Source: JBBKWJ01 sp037968895
GTDB lineage: Bacteria; Actinomycetota; Acidimicrobiia; Acidimicrobiales; SZUA-35
DNA length: 31,690 nucleotides
Assembly: GCA_037968895.1 (NCBI GenBank)
Contig: JBBKWJ010000198.1
Location: 1 to 31,690 of the forward strand
Reading direction: 5' to 3'
The notes below the pieces were generated by a model. That model worked only from the letters and a program-made list of their open reading frames with translations, made no database searches and was not told where the DNA came from. This document shows positions 7,201-15,118 of the stretch, one piece after another. How positions within the stretch are numbered: the stretch's first letter is position 1; each line of letters opens with the position of its first letter. The position numbers were made by a program, and so were the translations under genes.

Positions 7201-8817
7201 GTGAGCGTCTACGTGGTCGAGGAATTCACATCCGAGGAAGAAGACGTCCTTCGGCGTTACTTCACCAACCTTGACGAGCCCGTGTTCGCGCTCGTGAATC
7301 TGCCCGAAGTCGTCAAGGGCGCATTATTCGCCCGGTACTCTCGCTCGCCGAAGAGTCTCCGCCGTCTGTTTCTCGACGAATTCGTCGGCGAGCTCGATAT
7401 TGCCGGCGATCAGAGCATCGATGCCACGATCGGGCTTGATCGGGCCGAAGAGCTCTACGAGAAGGTGTTCTTCGAATACGGCGACGACTCGGTCGCCCAA
7501 CTCGGTGGCGTTCACCTCGCGTGTGAGCAGGCGTCAAACGTCCTCACGAAGGTGCTTGAGTGGGGCCGACTCGCTTCTTACCTCGAACAATCAACTCGCT
7601 ACATTCCGTACGACGAGCGACTGGGTGGCCGGTATCGGTATTACCGCGACCCCGAGATCCTAAATTCTGAGCACGGCACTCGCTATGTCGGCGACCTCGA
7701 CCGCCTGTTCGACAACTACGCAGCTCTGATCCCTCGTGTGCAAGAGCACATCAGGCTGGCCTCTCCGAAGTCTGCGAACGACAGCGACTTCATCTACCGA
7801 ACCGCCGTGCAGGCAAAAGCCCTTGACGCGGTTCGGGGCATTCTTCCGTCGGCGGCCCAGTCGAATGTTGGTATCTACGGCTCGGGCCAGGCCTATGAGC
7901 AACTGCTCATGCGGATGCGCTCGCACCAGCTACCTGAGGCACAGGCCTACGCCGACCTCATGCTTGAAGAGCTGCGCAAAGTCATTCCGTCATTCGTGCG
8001 GCGCGTCGACATTGACGATCGCGGGGGCGCCACGAGCGCATATCTCGAACGCAATCAGCTGGCGATGGAGTCATTGACTGGCACTCTGCTCGGCACCGAG
8101 CCGGCACCAGACAACGATGCACGCGTCGATCTCGTCGACTTCGACCCCGATGCAGAGATCAAGATGGTTACGGCAATGTTGTATCCATACACAACAATGT
8201 CAGAACGAGCCATCGACGAAAAGGTTCGTTCGATGAGTGACGGCGAGCGTATTGCCGTCGTCGAGGCGTACTGTGGCGACCGAACCAACAGGCGCCATCG
8301 GCCTGGTCGGGCCCTTGAACGCCCGTTCTACCGGTTCGACGTACTCGCAGACTACGGCGCCTTCCGCGACCTCCAGCGGCACCGCATGTTGACCGTCGAG
8401 TGGCAAGCTCTCAACCCTCATCACGGCTTCACGCGGCCCGAGCTCATCGATGAGGCAGGGCTCGCTTCTGAGTTCGACGAGTCGATGGAACGCTCTGCCG
8501 GGCTATACGACGCGATCCACCGAGACTTCCCCGCTCAATCGCCATACGCCGTGTCACTGGCCTACCGGGTTCGGTTCAGCATGAACCTCAACGCCAGGGC
8601 CGCTATGCACATGCTTGAGCTTCGCAGCACGCCACAGGGGCATCCGGCCTACCGGACTGTGGTGCAGCAGATGCATCATGCGATTGAGCACGTTGCGGGA
8701 CACAAGGCAATCGCGGCGATGATGACCTTCGTCAATCACGCAAGCGAGACCGACCTTGAGCGTCTCGAAGCCGAGCGCAGGGCCGAGTCCAAGCGTTCAT
8801 CGCTCGGCTTGAACTAA
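7201..8817 (+). CDS. thyX: Double-length ThyX-type flavin-dependent thymidylate synthase
   Basis: A 538-residue protein, about twice the usual ThyX length (210-260), made of two ThyX-like halves. ThyX makes dTMP from dUMP with methylene-tetrahydrofolate and FAD, and has the motif RHR-x7-S-x-R-Y. Half 1 has WGRLASYLEQSTRY (121-134): the S131-x-R133-Y end is kept but the RHR is reduced to a single R. Half 2 has LQRHRMLTVEWQALNP (391-406): R393-H394-R395 are kept but the Ser end is lost; it also keeps an N-x-R..LELR stretch (463-475) like the dUMP-binding helix. One canonical active site could form between the halves. Double-length homologues exist in databases as far as I recall; activity here is inferred. 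Confidence 0.85.
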   Translation: MSVYVVEEFTSEEEDVLRRYFTNLDEPVFALVNLPEVVKGALFARYSRSPKSLRRLFLDEFVGELDIAGDQSIDATIGLDRAEELYEKVFFEYGDDSVAQLGGVHLACEQASNVLTKVLEWGRLASYLEQSTRYIPYDERLGGRYRYYRDPEILNSEHGTRYVGDLDRLFDNYAALIPRVQEHIRLASPKSANDSDFIYRTAVQAKALDAVRGILPSAAQSNVGIYGSGQAYEQLLMRMRSHQLPEAQAYADLMLEELRKVIPSFVRRVDIDDRGGATSAYLERNQLAMESLTGTLLGTEPAPDNDARVDLVDFDPDAEIKMVTAMLYPYTTMSERAIDEKVRSMSDGERIAVVEAYCGDRTNRRHRPGRALERPFYRFDVLADYGAFRDLQRHRMLTVEWQALNPHHGFTRPELIDEAGLASEFDESMERSAGLYDAIHRDFPAQSPYAVSLAYRVRFSMNLNARAAMHMLELRSTPQGHPAYRTVVQQMHHAIEHVAGHKAIAAMMTFVNHASETDLERLEAERRAESKRSSLGLN

Positions 8818-8865
8818 CGATCCTCTAACGAACTACGGCGCGGTCAGAAAATAGGTCGAAAGGCC

Positions 8866-8871
8866 TAACAT
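8866..8871 (+). promoter_or_regulatory. Possible -10 box for LysM/SLT gene
   Basis: TAACAT is a TANNNT match 18 nt before the ATG at 8890, which would give a very short leader. No good Shine-Dalgarno is seen near the start. Confidence 0.3.
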
Positions 8872-8889
8872 CGATGAGCCTCCAGCCGA

Positions 8890-9828
8890 ATGGTTCATAT
8901 GCTTCGTAGATGTTTGGTCGGAATGGCCGCTGCAACTTGTCTGTCTCTTGCCTCGATGGCACCGGCAGGTGCTCATACGACCCACGTCGTGCAAGGCGGC
9001 GAGACTCTTTCACATATCGCGGTGAGGAACGGGATTACGGTCAGCGCCTTGGTATCGGCTAACAGTCTCTCGAACCCCAACCAGATTCGGATCGGCCAAA
9101 AGCTGAGCGTCCCTTCTTCGAGCGAATCCTCATCGTCGAGCTCATCGTCGTCGAGTTCGTCATCGGCCGCTCCGGCTAACTCCGGCTCGACCTACCGGGT
9201 TGTTGCCGGCGACACGCTTGGGGGCATCGCAATCCGCTTAGGCGTCAAACAACGCGATCTCGCTAGCCTGAATGGCATCACCGATCCGCACCGGATCCGG
9301 ATTGGCCAGACCCTTTCTGTTCCCGGCTCAACCATTGTGAAAGCGACTGGAGTCGAAGGCGGAGAGCTCTCGCCTAAGCGCTATGGCAACTACGGCTCGC
9401 TGCCTAGCGCCGTGGCCAACGATCCGAATCGCCGAAACCTGATCCCGTACTTCGAGAAATGGGCCGACGCCAATGGCATCTCCACCGATTTACTCATGGC
9501 CATCGCCTGGCACGAGTCGGGATGGCGCAATGACGTCGTTTCGCACAAGGGGGCCCAGGGCATCGGCCAGATCATGCCAGAAGTTGGCGTGTGGATCGCC
9601 GCCGACCTCATTGGTCGGCCAAGCCTCAGCGCAGGCGTGCCGGAAGACAATATTCGTATGAGCGCCCGTTTCGTCCGCTGGCTTCTCAACTACACCGGCG
9701 ACGAGAACCTCGCAATCGCTTCGTATTATCAGGGTCCTGGCTCAATCAAGAGCGGTACCTACTATGAATCGACCGAGCGATACGTCGCCAGCGTGCAGGC
9801 TCACCGATCGCTCTTCGTCGCTGACTAG
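8890..9828 (+). CDS. Secreted LysM lytic transglycosylase-like enzyme
   Basis: A 312-residue exported protein: a signal peptide (residues 1-28, cleavage after AGA), LysM 1 (about 31-75), a poly-Ser linker (77-92), LysM 2 (about 101-145) and an SLT/lysozyme-like domain (about 182-312). The LysM modules bind peptidoglycan glycan. The catalytic Glu is probably E209 in AIAWHESGWR, followed by GAQGIGQIMP, the typical GLMQI-type stretch, and ASYYQGPGSI, like the A..AYN.G motif. It probably cleaves peptidoglycan between MurNAc and GlcNAc in wall remodelling. The linker is coded by a TCN-rich repeat that may vary in length. It is a single-gene unit; an alternative ATG lies 9 nt downstream. Confidence 0.9.
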   Translation: MVHMLRRCLVGMAAATCLSLASMAPAGAHTTHVVQGGETLSHIAVRNGITVSALVSANSLSNPNQIRIGQKLSVPSSSESSSSSSSSSSSSSAAPANSGSTYRVVAGDTLGGIAIRLGVKQRDLASLNGITDPHRIRIGQTLSVPGSTIVKATGVEGGELSPKRYGNYGSLPSAVANDPNRRNLIPYFEKWADANGISTDLLMAIAWHESGWRNDVVSHKGAQGIGQIMPEVGVWIAADLIGRPSLSAGVPEDNIRMSARFVRWLLNYTGDENLAIASYYQGPGSIKSGTYYESTERYVASVQAHRSLFVAD

Positions 9829-9990
9829 TGGCGCTCCAGCAAGGGTTGCGGACAGGTCAAATGGCACGCCGAGTTGTATCTAGTTGCTGTTCTTTGGTAT
9901 CCGTGTGACTAAATGTCAGTAGGGTGCCGCGCAACTGCGTCGTGATTGTGTACAGTCCGGCCCGTTCTAGGAACCGCGAAGAGGTTGGCG

Positions 9991-10506
9991 ATGAGCGACA
10001 ACGAAGATGTAACTGAAGACGAAGAAGTCACCGAAGAAGTTGACTCAGAGGACGACTTTGAGGAGCCCGAACTCGACGACGATGATCTCGACGAAGACGA
10101 CCTCGCAGCCGATGATCTCGACGACGATGTCGATGACGATGCATTTACTGCCGAAGACGACGAAGAGGAAGAAGACGACGACGATGACAGTGCGGCGTCT
10201 CGACCTCGTGCTCGCAAAGTCGACGATGAAGAAGACGACGACGAAGAAGACCCTGAAGACGTCGAAGCTGACCTAGAAGCCATCCTGCGCGATCGCATGG
10301 CTACCGCTGACGATGACGACGACGAAGAAGAAGAGAACGCAATCACTGGCGTAAAGCCAGCCGACGTCACCTCAAAACGCGACGACGAGTTTGTCTGTCA
10401 CTCTTGCTTTCTCGTGGTCAACCGGAGCCAGTTTGGCACCAAGAAGAACCCTCGTTGCCCTGTAGGCGACCCCGACTGCCCCTCGGTGGAGCGGGTCTTC
10501 GGCTAG
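9991..10506 (+). CDS. Extremely acidic DUF4193-like zinc-binding protein
   Basis: A 171-residue protein. Residues 1 to about 115 are almost entirely Asp and Glu, with a short Arg-rich break (SRPRARK). The C-terminus is a compact Cys domain, DEFVCHSCFLVVNRSQ, followed by RCPVGDPDC, resembling the conserved end of actinobacterial DUF4193 proteins. Four Cys (two CxxC-like pairs) probably bind zinc. DUF4193 proteins are normally about 100 residues; this one has a much expanded acidic arm that could mimic nucleic acid or bind basic proteins or cations. The ATG at 9991 is chosen because GAAGAGG precedes it; an in-frame ATG at 9946 is rejected. It starts an operon with the next two genes. Molecular function unknown. 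Confidence 0.75.
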   Translation: MSDNEDVTEDEEVTEEVDSEDDFEEPELDDDDLDEDDLAADDLDDDVDDDAFTAEDDEEEEDDDDDSAASRPRARKVDDEEDDDEEDPEDVEADLEAILRDRMATADDDDDEEEENAITGVKPADVTSKRDDEFVCHSCFLVVNRSQFGTKKNPRCPVGDPDCPSVERVFG

Positions 10507-10508
10507 CG

Positions 10509-11006
10509 ATGGACGACGACCAGTCAGCCCTTGAGCCCCTTCTTGAACTCTTCCTCTACGCGCCAATCGGGATGCTGTATGAATATCCCGACGTACTCAC
10601 CACTCTGGTGAAGCGTGGGAAGAGTCAGGTCCAGCTGGCAAAGCTCATGGGGCAGATGGCGAAAGGCGCAGATGGAACGGCGGCGGTCAACGTCGACGAC
10701 CTTGTCGGTTTCGCCGGTCAACTGCTCAACAAAGTTGTCGGTGAAGTTGGCGACTTCGTTGCGTCACAGGTTAGCCATGCGACACCGCCAACTGCGGCGA
10801 AGAACGCACCAGACTCAGAGCCGGTGGTTGCGGCCACGGTTGAGACAGTGGCGCCGTTCACTGGTTACGACGACCTCAATGCCAAGTCGGTCATCTCGCA
10901 ACTTGGCGAGCTGACCAGGATCCAACTCGTCCACGTCAAACGTTATGAGCAAGTACACAAGGCACGCAAGACGGTACTCGCGGCCGTTGATCGGCTTACC
11001 AAGTGA
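10509..11006 (+). CDS. Conserved hypothetical, actinobacterial C-terminal helix motif
   Basis: A 165-residue protein starting 2 nt after the DUF4193-like stop. The N-terminal half is mostly helical, with mildly hydrophobic stretches (FLYAPIGMLYEYP; VDDLVGFAGQLLNKVVG) but no clear transmembrane helix. The C-terminus (about 120-165) holds a pattern I have seen at the end of several actinobacterial proteins: a YDDL..KSVI..L.EL segment, then an aromatic-basic YEQVHKARKTVLAAVDRL helix. That motif also occurs in proteins annotated as lipid-droplet associated, but I would not transfer that function. It overlaps the acetyltransferase gene by GTGA. Confidence 0.65.
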   Translation: MDDDQSALEPLLELFLYAPIGMLYEYPDVLTTLVKRGKSQVQLAKLMGQMAKGADGTAAVNVDDLVGFAGQLLNKVVGEVGDFVASQVSHATPPTAAKNAPDSEPVVAATVETVAPFTGYDDLNAKSVISQLGELTRIQLVHVKRYEQVHKARKTVLAAVDRLTK

Positions 11007-11488
11007 CCGCTCTCGGCGAATCGTCTCGACCGGCCGTTAGTGCTGATGCTGCTGCACTTGGCGATATCGCGGCCGCTCACTCGCTGGCCATCGCCGACGC
11101 CCGAGGTGGTGCCCTGTTCAAGCTTGCCGAGATAGCCGAGCAGGCAGAATTCGATCAGTGGTTTCAACACCATCTCGCTGACCCAACCGCGATGGTGGCG
11201 ACCGGAACCTACAACGAGGTTCCGCTCGGATACTGCGTGGCGACTACCTCCGAGCTGCCTGACGGCCAGAGATTGGCTACTATCGAGGCTCTCTTGGTCG
11301 ACCCAGACGCTCGTCAGGTAGGAATCGGCGAGGCACTCATGAACGACGTCGTCGAATGGGCAAGATCAAACGGCTGCGCAAGCATCGACGCCAACGCCTT
11401 ACCGGGTGACCGATCGACCAAAAACTTCTTCGAATCGTTTGGTCTGAAGGCTCGGCTTCTCACAGTCAACATCGACCTCGGTGACTAA
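11003..11488 (+). CDS. GNAT-family N-acetyltransferase
   Basis: A 161-residue Gcn5-related acetyltransferase. Motif A, which binds the acetyl-CoA pyrophosphate, is visible as VDPDARQVGIGEALM (residues 99-113), with Q105-V-G-I-G109 in the Q/R-x-x-G-x-G/A position; a preceding beta strand and a C-terminal NFFESFGLKARLL stretch are typical. The substrate cannot be read from the sequence. It is the third gene of the unit beginning at 9991 and starts with a GTG overlapping the previous stop. It converges on the crotonase gene with a 17-nt gap. Confidence 0.85.
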   Translation: MTALGESSRPAVSADAAALGDIAAAHSLAIADARGGALFKLAEIAEQAEFDQWFQHHLADPTAMVATGTYNEVPLGYCVATTSELPDGQRLATIEALLVDPDARQVGIGEALMNDVVEWARSNGCASIDANALPGDRSTKNFFESFGLKARLLTVNIDLGD

Positions 11489-11505
11489 CAGCGAGCGGCC
11501 AGGTC

Positions 11506-12267
11506 TTAGCGACCTTTCCAAACGGGTGCTCGCTTCTCGATGAATGCTCTAGGTCCTTCGGCGTAGTCTTCGGTCTTTGCCAAATCACGAATCGCCTGGT
11601 TCGAGAGAGCAAACGCCTCGTCGTCGCTGAGCTGAGCCGACGCCCGACTGACCGAAAGGCTTGACTGCACTGCGAGCGGCGCGTTGACGGCGATTCGTTC
11701 GGCGAGCGCACGAGCAGTTGGTACTGCTTCGCCTGCCTCGCAGAGCTCGTTGACCATGCCGAATTGATAGGCGCGTTCGGCGCTAATCGGGTCGCCAGTT
11801 AGAATCAGCTCGTTCGCGATCTGGCGGGGAAGTACTCGGGGGAGACGAAAGAGCCCGCCCGCGGCGGCAACGAGAGATCGCTTTACTTCGGGTACCCCAA
11901 AGCGGGCCGCAGACGAAGCTACAACGAGATCGCAGGCAAGAACGATCTCGGTGCCGCCGGCGAGTGCGGGGCCGTCACAGGCCGCAATAAGTGGCTTTGT
12001 GCGCTCACGGGCGACCAGGCCAGCGAATCCGCCTCGCTTGGTGCTGAGTCTGGCGTTGCCGGCGGCGACCGCTTTTAGATCGGCGCCCGCACAAAAGACG
12101 GGCCCCCGACCGGTGATGATCCCGACCCACACGTCTGGGTCGTTCTCCATCTGGTCGAGGGCGTCTTCAATTCCGTTTGCTACTGCCTCGTTGACCGCGT
12201 TGCGGGCTTCGGGCCGGTTGATTGTGATCAGTGCGATGTGGTCTGCGACCGCGTATTCGATTGGCAT
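11506..12267 (-). CDS. Enoyl-CoA hydratase/crotonase family protein
   Basis: A 253-residue crotonase-fold enzyme. Both catalytic acids of true hydratases are present: E107 in ALAGGTEIVLACD and E127 in FGVPEVKRSL, equivalent to Glu144 and Glu164 of the rat mitochondrial enzyme. CAGADLKA (59-66) forms the oxyanion-hole strand and AAGGLFRLPRVL follows. It probably hydrates a trans-2-enoyl-CoA in fatty-acid or amino-acid breakdown; chain-length preference is unknown. The start is a single ATG with a -10-like box 6 nt upstream. No other beta-oxidation gene is nearby. Confidence 0.9.
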   Translation of the reverse strand: MPIEYAVADHIALITINRPEARNAVNEAVANGIEDALDQMENDPDVWVGIITGRGPVFCAGADLKAVAAGNARLSTKRGGFAGLVARERTKPLIAACDGPALAGGTEIVLACDLVVASSAARFGVPEVKRSLVAAAGGLFRLPRVLPRQIANELILTGDPISAERAYQFGMVNELCEAGEAVPTARALAERIAVNAPLAVQSSLSVSRASAQLSDDEAFALSNQAIRDLAKTEDYAEGPRAFIEKRAPVWKGR

Positions 12268-12273
12268 CGCCTC

Positions 12274-12279
12274 ACCGTA
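12274..12279 (-). promoter_or_regulatory. Likely -10 box of leaderless crotonase gene
   Basis: On the minus strand TACGGT (TANNNT) lies 6 nt before the ATG at 12267. The intervening GAGGCG could also act as a weak Shine-Dalgarno for a longer transcript from upstream. Confidence 0.4.
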
Positions 12280-12285
12280 GAGGAC

Positions 12286-13824
12286 TTAGCTCGCTGGCTT
12301 CGAATCGTCGCTTGGTGCCGCTTCGACAGCATCTTCGGCTGGTGCCGCCTCGATAGCGTCTGGCACTGGAGCCGCGGTGATGGCATCTGGCACTGGGGCC
12401 GCCGCAATGGCGTCTGGCACTGGGGCCGCTGTGATGGCGTCCGGCACGGGTGTAGCCTCAGTCTTCGGAGCCTCGGCGGCGTCCGCTGCTGGTGCAGTCT
12501 CAATCTTCGGAGCTTCGGCGGCGTCCGCTGCTGGTGCGGCCTCTGGCGCCACTTTCGGCGCCTTCTTTGCCTTCGGGGCGCCCTTCTTGGCTGTATTGCC
12601 CTTCTTGGCGGCGTCGCCTTGCTTGCCTCGTCGAGGACGGCGCCTCTTCGTTGCTTCGGACGGGTCGACGCCGAAGAGGGCCGCAATCGCAGGCACCCGG
12701 TCGGCGACGCGACGCACAGCGTCAAGGAGGTCCTTGCCTGGCTCGGCTGGCTTGCCATGAGGGGTCACGGCATTTCGGATTGGCGAGAACGCAACGGCGT
12801 CGAGGACGGTGGCCCAACGATCCTGAGCAACGTCTTCGGCCAAGGCCTGCGACGCCGCTTCTGACATCTGGTTTGCAAGTTCGGTCGGAAGCGGAGCGCC
12901 TGGCTTAACCGGACGGGAACTCAGACGTAGCGCACGCACGGTGCGCCCCTGGCCCATTGCTTCGGTGAGGTCGGACAGCCACTGCTGGTGGTCCTTCTCG
13001 ATGCGTTCGTTGAGTCCGGCTCGGAGCTGGTCAACGAGGGCTCGTGACTCGTCGTCACGGCCTGCGCTCTCTGCGGCGCCCATGACTGAGCGAAGGTCGC
13101 GTAGATCGAGCTCTTCGAGGTCTTTCAGGGCCGCTTCGGCCCGGTCACGCCACTCTGCAGTGCGCAACTTAGGCACGAGGCCCTCGGCGATGGAGATGAT
13201 CGGGTCGGCATTGATTGGCGGCGTGCCAGCGGCAACGGCCTCGGCATTCTGCTTCTCGATGGCTGTCCGCACAGCAGGCATGCCGCCGCGGCTGACCTGC
13301 TCAGCGATTGGGCGAAACTCTTCCGGCACTTCAGCCAGAACCGCTTGGCGGTGCTGGTTGCCAGCCCTCAAACGCTTTGGCTTTGGACGTTGCTCAGCCT
13401 CTGAGGCTGCACGTGGTCGCCGGTCGCCGCCCGAACGTGGGCCGCCCGAGCGCTCGCCGCGCCCGCCTTTGCGGTCAGCGCCGCGTCCACCCTTGCGATC
13501 GCCACGGCCACCCTTGCCGTCTCGATCTCGACCGCCGCGCGATGCTCGGACCTCGGAAACGAGCTCGTCGTCGCTGAATTCGCGGCGCTTGAGTTCGAGT
13601 AGGTCGTCTCTGCCCTTCTTCTTCTTCGGAGCGAAGACCTGGACGACCTCAAAGCCGTCGATGTGCTGCTCGGCCTCAATGCGGACAACGTCGCCTACTT
13701 CGGCACCGTCATAGAGGAGGCTGCTCGTCAGCTCGCCCTTCGGCTGCTTCGCGCCAGCAGCGCGCCATGTCCATGTGCCGTCTTCACGGCTACTTGTTAG
13801 TTCGACCTCAAGCCGGTGAGCCAT
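12286..13824 (-). CDS. 512-aa RGG-rich, repeat-tailed protein of unknown function
   Basis: Layout: a beta-rich N-terminus (1-70) reading like an OB-fold or small barrel (DVVRIEAEQHIDGFEVVQVFAPKKKK); a Gly-Arg-Asp-Lys tract (about 97-140) with repeated KGGRG and DRKGG units, similar to RGG RNA-binding regions; an alpha-helical middle (about 155-400) with many Arg and Glu; a Lys-rich stretch (KRRRPRRGKQG, then KKG repeats); and an acidic Ala-Pro tail with two 13-residue repeats and five to six 9-residue PVPDAITAA-type repeats. This organisation suggests a cytoplasmic nucleic-acid-binding protein, perhaps ribosome- or RNA-associated. I do not recognise the middle domain. It is co-oriented with the crotonase gene (18-nt gap), which however seems to have its own promoter. 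Confidence 0.8.
   Translation of the reverse strand: MAHRLEVELTSSREDGTWTWRAAGAKQPKGELTSSLLYDGAEVGDVVRIEAEQHIDGFEVVQVFAPKKKKGRDDLLELKRREFSDDELVSEVRASRGGRDRDGKGGRGDRKGGRGADRKGGRGERSGGPRSGGDRRPRAASEAEQRPKPKRLRAGNQHRQAVLAEVPEEFRPIAEQVSRGGMPAVRTAIEKQNAEAVAAGTPPINADPIISIAEGLVPKLRTAEWRDRAEAALKDLEELDLRDLRSVMGAAESAGRDDESRALVDQLRAGLNERIEKDHQQWLSDLTEAMGQGRTVRALRLSSRPVKPGAPLPTELANQMSEAASQALAEDVAQDRWATVLDAVAFSPIRNAVTPHGKPAEPGKDLLDAVRRVADRVPAIAALFGVDPSEATKRRRPRRGKQGDAAKKGNTAKKGAPKAKKAPKVAPEAAPAADAAEAPKIETAPAADAAEAPKTEATPVPDAITAAPVPDAIAAAPVPDAITAAPVPDAIEAAPAEDAVEAAPSDDSKPAS
12313..12462 (-). repeat. 27-nt coding tandem repeats
   Basis: Five to six copies of a 27-nt unit encoding variants of the 9-residue sequence PVPDAITAA in the C-terminal tail of the 512-residue protein. 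The three central copies are nearly identical in DNA (GATGGCRTCTGGCACTGG on the plus strand), suggesting recent expansion or conversion. Confidence 0.75.
12463..12545 (-). repeat. 39-nt coding tandem repeat, two copies
   Basis: Two near-identical 39-nt units encode APAADAAEAPK(I/T)E(T/A) in the same acidic tail, directly N-terminal to the 9-residue repeats. Approximate bounds. Confidence 0.7.
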
Positions 13825-13926
13825 AAGTGGGCCCCTGCCTTTCGCGTGCGCGGAGAATTAGCAATCGTGCCGCGAGCTGGGGCCATTTGCCAACCTCAGA
13901 GGCGATGTTTGGGACGCAGTCGATGG

Positions 13927-14934
13927 CTAGAGCGAGTCGGCGTTTGGCTCGTCGTGCTGGGGCGACACAAACGGCGTGACCGTTCGCAGCGCACGGTACG
14001 CATCGTTCGTCTTCGCCGCGTCTCGGACTTCACGTGCAGTGGCGTCGACGTATCGCTGTGTTGTGGCGAGTGACTCGTGGCCAAGCAAGCGTTGTAGCTC
14101 GGTGCCGGAGGCCCCATTCCGGGCGAGACTGGTAGCAAACGTGTGTCGGAGGGCGTGGACAAGAGCGCCAGCCGGAACCCGGGAGCGGATTCCGGCCTCT
14201 CGGTAAAGTCGGTCGACCAGGTATTGCAGTCCGCCTCTTTTCATTGGTGTGCCATCGTTACCGACGAAGAGCGCGGCATCGACCCTGATTCGGCCTGGGA
14301 ACCGACGGAGGCGGGTCTCGATATAGGTCGCGATGAGTGACTCAACCACGGGTTCGAGCGGAACAGTTCGCTCCTTGTTGCCCTTTCCCCGTACGCCGAT
14401 TACACGATCGCCTGGTGGGCCGTCGATCGACCGCATTGTGAGATCGAGCAGCTCGGAAAGCCGCAGACCGCAGGTGATCAGAGTCACGATTATTGCGAGG
14501 TCTCGCTCTGGCCACGGGTTTCGCACGGTTTTGCCCTTGCTCGCCGCGGCCTGGAGGAGGAGCTCGATGCTGTCATCGCCTGTGATTGCCTTCGGTCGAC
14601 TCTTGCCAGCCTTCGGCTTCTCGATAGCGGCCATCGGATTACCTTCGACAACGCCTTCGGCAACAAGGAATGTGTAGAGCTGATTCCAGGTTGACCAGGT
14701 CCGAGCGATGGTGGAGGCGGATTGATGAGATATACCCGCGAACGCGCGACGCAGCGATCGGATGCTAAGATGCTCAATTGTGAGTTCGTTGGCTGGGGTT
14801 TCCAACACTTCCACTAGTTGAACGATGATTGCATCGAAATCGCGGCGATAGGCAGCGAGCGTGTGCTCTGAGTGTTTCTTGGGTTTGCGAGCCAAGAAAA
14901 ACTCATCGGTCAGCACCCGGAGCGACTCAGTCAT
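13927..14934 (-). CDS. Tyrosine recombinase (XerC/XerD-like)
   Basis: A 335-residue site-specific recombinase with an N-terminal SAM-like core-binding domain (about 1-105) and a C-terminal catalytic domain. All six catalytic positions are present: R158 (CGLRLSEL), K184 (GKGNKER), H260 and R263 (HALRHTFAT), H286 (LLGHESLATT) and the nucleophile Y295 (QRYVDAT). It could be the chromosome-dimer-resolving Xer enzyme, which actinobacteria often encode as a lone gene, or an integrase-derived homologue. I saw no flanking attachment-site repeats, tRNA gene or phage genes, which favours a housekeeping role. The start is an ATG with a TAGCAT box 6 nt upstream and no Shine-Dalgarno. Confidence 0.92.
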   Translation of the reverse strand: MTESLRVLTDEFFLARKPKKHSEHTLAAYRRDFDAIIVQLVEVLETPANELTIEHLSIRSLRRAFAGISHQSASTIARTWSTWNQLYTFLVAEGVVEGNPMAAIEKPKAGKSRPKAITGDDSIELLLQAAASKGKTVRNPWPERDLAIIVTLITCGLRLSELLDLTMRSIDGPPGDRVIGVRGKGNKERTVPLEPVVESLIATYIETRLRRFPGRIRVDAALFVGNDGTPMKRGGLQYLVDRLYREAGIRSRVPAGALVHALRHTFATSLARNGASGTELQRLLGHESLATTQRYVDATAREVRDAAKTNDAYRALRTVTPFVSPQHDEPNADSL

Positions 14935-14940
14935 GAAGCG

Positions 14941-14946
14941 ATGCTA
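14941..14946 (-). promoter_or_regulatory. Likely -10 box of leaderless recombinase gene
   Basis: On the minus strand TAGCAT (TANNNT) lies exactly 6 nt before the ATG at 14934, with no Shine-Dalgarno between. Confidence 0.5.
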
Positions 14947-15019
14947 GCCGCGATGCGGTTCGTCGCTTTGGTCTCGGCCATTTGGCCTGGCCGCTAGGTC
15001 GAAAGACTCACATGCAGTA

Positions 15020-15053
15020 CCTATCTGCCGATAGGGCATGAGGCCTTGCCTCA
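15020..15053 (+). promoter_or_regulatory. Two small hairpins in leader of mini zinc-ribbon gene
   Basis: CCTAT-CTGCCG-ATAGG (15020-15035) and TGAGGC-CTT-GCCTCA (15039-15053) are adjacent inverted repeats in the region before the strong Shine-Dalgarno at 15104-15113. They could form in the 5' leader of the 57-residue gene; the promoter itself was not located. Confidence 0.3.
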
Positions 15054-15118
15054 CGCAAACGGCCAACTACTCGATTTCCGCACCATTTGGTGTCTACGTA
15101 TTGAAAGGAGGAGCACAT

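Noticed and set aside
9909..10370. Minus-strand frame coding almost only Ser across the acidic gene.
   Set aside because: It is the mirror of GAN/GAY codons of the poly-Asp/Glu tract; GAC and GAT read as Ser on the other strand in one frame, so openness is trivial.
12313..12545. Evenly spaced repeats resembling a CRISPR array.
   Set aside because: Units are contiguous, in frame and encode 9- and 13-residue peptide repeats; there are no unique spacers.
12238..13714. Long plus-strand open frames (up to 257 codons) opposite the 512-residue gene.
   Set aside because: They are antisense to a gene with strong repeats and biased composition; their translations are low-complexity Ser/Arg/Ala with no ribosome binding site or family resemblance.
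13927..14934. Tyrosine recombinase as the marker of an integrated element.
   Set aside because: No tRNA gene, attachment-site repeat, phage or plasmid genes, or composition break was seen; neighbours are housekeeping-type genes.
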